A stretch of 11,401 nucleotides of DNA from Larix sibirica (taxonomy: Eukaryota; Streptophyta; Pinopsida; Pinales; Pinaceae), in NCBI GenBank assembly GCA_004151065.3, contig NWUY0300050662.1:1-11401 (forward strand), read 5' to 3'. The notes beneath the pieces were generated by a model. It worked only from the letters and a program-made list of their open reading frames with translations, did no database searches and was not told where the DNA came from. The translations under genes and the position numbers were made by a program. Of the stretch, positions 7,921 through 11,401 are shown one piece after another. Each line of letters opens with the position of its first letter. Position 1 is the first letter of the stretch.

Positions 7921-8581
7921 CATATAATCACTCGAAGGAAAAATATTCCACAGAAATATATCATTACGGTTTAAGGCCTCATTTAAATCCCTTGATTCTT
8001 AGAAGCTACCTTTTAGGACTATTGTCTAAGTTTAATTGACTAACATTTGTAGAAACCATCAAGGTAATACCTAGTTCTCTAAAATCCCTAATGGTGTCAA
8101 TATGCCCACTAAGAGGAAAAGACCTACTTAGGAGGTCATGAATGTTGGTTCAAGGTGTTTTTCTTGAACCTAAATCCATAAAATATTCCTTTAGGGTGTA
8201 AGGTGTAGGTTTTATCCCTCCACCATGTTGAGAGCCATGTGACCCATACCTTGTGCTATAAAATTATAATGGTGATGATAACTCCATTTAGAGGAAAAAT
8301 ATCCCCTTTGGAGGTCATGTGTTTTTTTAAAAGGCATTGTTCTTGCGAACTAATTCCTATCGTCTTCATTTGGAGCTTAAGACCTATATTTTTTCCCGAA
8401 ACCATATCCAAGACCCTGATAGCCATACCTAATATTCAAAACATCATAATATCACTAATATCTCCACTAAAACAATAAGTATATACTTGGGAGATCATGT
8501 GTGGTGGATCAAGGTGTTGTTTCTAAACTTAGATACTTAGAATATTCATTTATAGTTTAAGGAATTGGTTTTCTCCTATAC

Positions 8582-9283
8582 CTTCATGCCATCAACTTCA
8601 AAGGTCACCATTCTATTCTTTAAATTCATTACTCCATAATTTTCATAATCCCACTCAATCCCTAATGAAGTTGCATAAGGATTAGTTTCCCCCATGATCT
8701 CAATTACTTCAAAATATGTGATGGTCTTGACTCCTCCAAGGTCAACTTCAACATTCTCTAATAGAAAAATTGGGAAGATGCGATACTAGTTCGTGATTCT
8801 TAGTTGAATAGGAGAGTAAAATAGAGGTGGGATCCCCATCACTTCCCAAGATTTATTTGGAAGTATGTTCACATCTGAACCCAAATATAGCATCACATTC
8901 TTGATGTCATAACCATGCACTTACACATCTAATCGAAATTCTCGACTAGTCCTTTTCCTTCTTTTCTTTTGCACTAGCTGAAGATTTCTCTCAAGTAATG
9001 GGGTGCATGTCATTTCCTTAGTTTCTGCAACTTCCTATATCTCATGGATTGTTTTTTACAACTTATGGGTGGCACCTTCATCTTCTAAGATATTCTTTAG
9101 TAGAGAAAACCACATAGAAACATGGTCCATTACCTTCTCACCATCAAAATCTGGTGTATCATTTCTTTCATACTGATGAGAAGGTCTTGCCTCATCTTTG
9201 GGTGGAGGGGTCTGTATCTTCCTGAACATCTTGGTTGTGTCATGGTAAATCTCCTTTTCCTAGACTAGGACATATTTAGTCTT
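8582..9283 (-). pseudogene. Retroelement aspartic protease (retropepsin) relic
   Basis: A frame of 234 codons with five stops includes a linker (HQYERNDTPDFDGEKVMDHV, then WFSLLKNILEDEG) at about 9190-9080 and a basic run (QKKRRKRTSR) near 8960. A retropepsin-like domain spans 8945-8582: GYDIKNVMLYLGSDVNILP, SPIQLR, RIFPI, LENVEVDLGGVKTITYFEVI, then LGIEWDYENYGVMNLKN and TFEVDGMK. In the gag-linked plant retropepsins I know, the catalytic triad reads D-(S/T/L)-G; here that Asp is Tyr (codon at 8887-8885), so catalytic activity would be lost even without the stops. The homology breaks off one codon after MK, at the array boundary. Confidence 0.85.
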
Positions 9284-9291
9284 CTTTAAGG

Positions 9292-9960
9292 AAACTATTC
9301 ATACTACTAGTGAGTTTGGTCTACGTTGGTCTACTCTAGTTCCTACCCATCCCTGGATAATAACAAATCCTGCTACATTGCAATTTATCGTGATTCTAAG
9401 TTAATAAGGTTAGCTAGCCTTTATGTGTGATCCTCCCATTCGGTGATAAGCTCTGGGAATTCTTCAAGAGTGTGGGTACTTGTACGACAATATGAGCACT
9501 AGGGTCTCTTAGGATACATGTAATCTCGAGAAAGGTGTCCAATTTCATTATAGTTGTAATAGTGAAGCGGCCCTATGTGGCCTCCTCTTCATCCAGATCC
9601 AAAGCCTCTTCCTCATCCTCCTCTTCCTCTTCTTTCTGAGGTTCGATCTCCTACTCAATATATGGAGCAGTCTAACCTTTTTGTTAATGCATCCAATGCT
9701 TTGAATTTCTCGATACTATGCATAGTACAACTACAAAATTCATAGTAGAGTGTATTGGGAACTGAAGAATACTTCTGTAATATTGGGTAGAGTCATAGAG
9801 GGTGGCAATATGCTTTGCAAATCTTGTAGTAATTGTTTGGATATTAGCTTGGTCGATCTGGGTACGTTGGTCACCCTATTGACTATAAAGGGTTTTGATA
9901 GGCCAATGAATTGTAGCTATAAAACTGAATCCATTGGTTCATTACTTTATCAACCTGGGA
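9292..9960 (-). pseudogene. Retroelement gag relic with two zinc knuckles
   Basis: One frame carries recognisable gag sequence with about 17 internal stops. From the N-terminal side it shows SQVDKVMNQWIQFYSYNSLA, a proline-rich segment (PTYPDRPS), KFKALDALTKRL, and an RGG-type segment (RRGRGG, GRGFGSG) around 9640-9580. Then comes a CX2CX4HX4C knuckle at 9561-9520, in which all three Cys positions are Tyr and only the His remains. A second knuckle follows at 9498-9457 (CSYCRTSTH), in which the first two Cys and the His are kept and the last Cys is Phe. Gag coats the element's RNA and forms the particle; the knuckles bind RNA. The upstream capsid domain is not recognisable. The frame shifts near 9290 into the protease frame. 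Confidence 0.8.
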
Positions 9961-11149
9961 GTTCGTACAAACTTAAGAGGTACCGTGCACTATTTATGCA
10001 GTTGCAAAGGAATAATTTGTCTAGTAGTAAAAGTGAAATATATTCTAACAGCATAAAATAAATTTAATCTAATAAACAAGAAATGAAATCTAATTTAACA
10101 ATTCTAAAATTTAAATGATGTCTAACTACAGGTTGCAAGAGTCTAAGATACAAATATCCCACTTAGAACTTAATTCCTCATTAGTTCCTAGAGGGGGCAA
10201 GCATAGGGTGATATTTTGCATTCATCTATAATGACCTTCCATGAAATTCCCCCTTACTTTTCCTTACGGCTACAATATGCAAAATTTGAGAAACTAGGAG
10301 TTCCATACAAGTATTTACTACAAGCAGAGGGCTAGCATTAACTAAGTTGAGATAATGAATTCATACATAAAATAAATGGAATAAAAAGTAAATGCTGGAA
10401 TAAATTTGAACTAAGGGTTGCAAGGAACATGAATCCCATCATTTTACCAAGCACCTATTCCTTTATTAACAGTCTCAGAGAAAATTTTAAGGATATCTTC
10501 GCCTAGATTTACACAAACCTTTTGGAGGACTCCCTAATCTACCCTACCATCAACATATAGAATGCAGGCATTCAGTCACCAAGCATTGAAATTAAGATCA
10601 TATGTATTAAATAATGACATTAACAACATAAATGTAAGTTAATCTAATAAACATGAAATAAATATATTCTAAAACAGAAAGGAAATCTAATTTAGTCATA
10701 AAATCATAAATAAATAAAAACTATGCAAAAGCAAATGTTGAAATAAAACGTCCTACAGAAAACAGCCTACCGAATGTAGAACTTCTACAGTCTATTGCGG
10801 AAACTACATAATTTCTACAGTCACTGTAATTCGAATTTAAAAATTAAGAAATGAAATGAACGAATGAAAGGAAAGGTATGCAAGGGTAAACATTCCTTCC
10901 CTTGAGTGGGCCCAACCGAAGGGATCTCCTGGAACCCTTGCTAAACTAATTAATTCAAAGATAAATAAAAACTAGTTTTTATTCATAAAGCGTATGCCAT
11001 TAAAATAGGGAAGCAAGCCGCCTCTTACAAATTCACCTTGACCAGAAAGGGAGAAGAAAATGAAATGATAAAGAGAAGAATAATAATTGAACATTTGTGC
11101 AATGCTATCAAATTTAGTATAATTTATAAAAAAATAACTCAAAACTTCC
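9961..11149 (-). other. Non-coding A+T-rich region, possible retroelement leader
   Basis: I see no gene in this stretch. It contains loosely repeated modules: TAATCTAATAAACA with AAATCTAATTT near 10062 and 10639, and GGTTGCAAG near 10132 and 10415, suggesting old tandem units of about 285 bp. Its position upstream of gag on the minus strand, and its A-rich words such as AATAAA and AAATGAAA, are compatible with the long 5' leader of a gypsy-type element. I cannot locate an LTR boundary or primer binding site. Open frames here (plus 9750-10061, minus 10972-11160, plus 11038-11232) have no recognisable content. Confidence 0.4.
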
Positions 11150-11401
11150 AATGCAATCAACTCGATTTTTGGAAGCTATCCCAATTAACTAGAACTATGC
11201 ATGCAAGTTGGTGGGATCGATTGCCTCTTTAGAAATTTCACTTGGACTCCATCATTTCGACTTGGAATGATGTTGATTTATTATTCCATGTGGTGGCATA
11301 TCATGATAATAATCAGCACTTCAGAAAACTGGCCATTCAATCATCTCCTTGATTTACGGAAATTCTTCCAGTTAACTAGAAATGTGCATGTTGATTTTGT
11401 G
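11150..11401. repeat. Start of a tandem repeat of about 187 bp, cut by window edge
   Basis: GATTTTTGGAAGCTATCCCA with TTAACTAGAACTATGCATG (11164-11212) recurs as GATTTACGGAAATTCTTCCA with TTAACTAGAAATGTGCATG (from 11351). The offset is 187 bp by the TTAACTAGAA anchor, and CAATCAACTC/CAATCATCTC precedes both. Only about 60 bp of the second copy are inside the window. The unit is unrelated to the 190-bp array at the left edge. Confidence 0.75.

Larger units (their letters stand above)
5945..8578. repeat. Strongly diverged tandem array, monomer about 165-180 bp
   Basis: A degenerate unit recurs throughout. It reads roughly TTTCCTCCCTTGACCATG, then CAAGGCATCAAGACCCATACC, TAGTGCTCAAAA, TCCTAATGGTGCCCATATCC, CACTTGAAGG, GGTCATGTGTGGTGGTTCAA and GGCCT.A. 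Using the CCATACCT-like anchor, monomers fall near 5990, 6250, 6554, 6899, 7162, 7445, 7790, 8066, 8243 and 8423, with further weak ones near 6385, 6720, 6996, 7300, 7610 and 7888. The last three spacings are about 177-181 bp. Identity between neighbouring monomers is low. No frame is kept open, and the open frames at 6090-6305 and 7059-7250 are the same position in two higher-order copies. I read it as an old non-coding satellite-like array. Confidence 0.82.
8579..9960 (-). mobile_element. Ty3/gypsy-type retroelement relic, gag and protease
   Basis: On the minus strand the order is gag linker, RGG-rich segment, two CCHC zinc knuckles, a linker and then a retropepsin domain. This is the 5' half of a plant LTR retrotransposon polyprotein. 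At 8579 the protease frame ends abruptly against the tandem array; reverse transcriptase, RNase H and integrase are missing from the window. No LTR, primer binding site or target duplication could be identified, although the leader-like region to the right may belong to the same element. All frames are disabled by stops. Confidence 0.85.

Noticed and set aside
9590-9650. Acidic (Glu/Asp-rich) protein on the minus strand
   Set aside because: The GAA/GAG-rich reading is the alternative frame of the RGG-type segment in gag; the frame leading into the zinc knuckles is the supported one.
9750-10061. Plus-strand 103-residue open frame
   Set aside because: It overlaps the gag relic on the other strand at its left part and has no recognisable motif; length alone is not convincing in AT-rich DNA.
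10972-11232. Two small open frames on opposite strands
   Set aside because: Both are under 65 codons, overlap one another, and show no domain or conserved motif.

Overview
The window looks like intergenic chromatin from a large-genome land plant, most likely a seed plant. It is AT-rich with long non-coding stretches. The coding traces I recognise belong to plant families: a P-type pentatricopeptide repeat (PPR), the DUF4216 domain of CACTA/En-Spm transposons, a Ty3/gypsy-type gag plus retropepsin, and possibly hAT. All of them are broken by stops, frameshifts or truncation. I see no intact protein-coding gene, no rRNA or tRNA gene, no CRISPR array and no bacterial-style operon. Genus and species cannot be fixed from the sequence alone.

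Layout from left to right. At 1-1250 there is a diverged tandem array with a 190-bp unit that enters from the left edge. At 1325-1490 lies an interrupted ATC/CAC trinucleotide tract, followed by a CCTAA-rich stretch and short local duplications to about 2070. At 2377-2645 is a degenerate PPR relic with a frameshift, and at 2749-2940 an open segment that may be the tail of a hAT transposase. At 2944-3080 is a foldback of imperfect inverted arms. At 3843-4220 (minus strand) is a DUF4216 relic. Beside it, at 4281-4489, eight CTTAAG palindromes sit in two orientations at mostly 24-bp spacing, and a CACTA-like terminus ends at 4599; together these look like one internally deleted CACTA element. A tRNA-derived SINE-like segment (4631-4790) and a 90-bp tandem duplication (4803-4967) follow. 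From about 5000 to 5960 I find almost nothing, apart from one weak TLC-domain-like fragment.

At 5945-8578 is a 2.6-kb array of strongly diverged monomers of roughly 165-180 bp, organised into a higher-order repeat of about 0.9 kb. It stops abruptly at about 8579, where a minus-strand retroelement relic begins. This relic carries retropepsin (8582-9283) and gag with two zinc knuckles (9292-9960), then an A+T-rich leader-like region up to the right edge, which ends in a partial repeat of about 187 bp.

The elements do not act together as a system. The picture is layered transposon insertion and decay among three unrelated tandem repeat families with nucleosome-sized units. The most notable structures are the hidden higher-order repeat at 5945-8578, the CTTAAG array, and the pattern of lost key residues in the retroelement.
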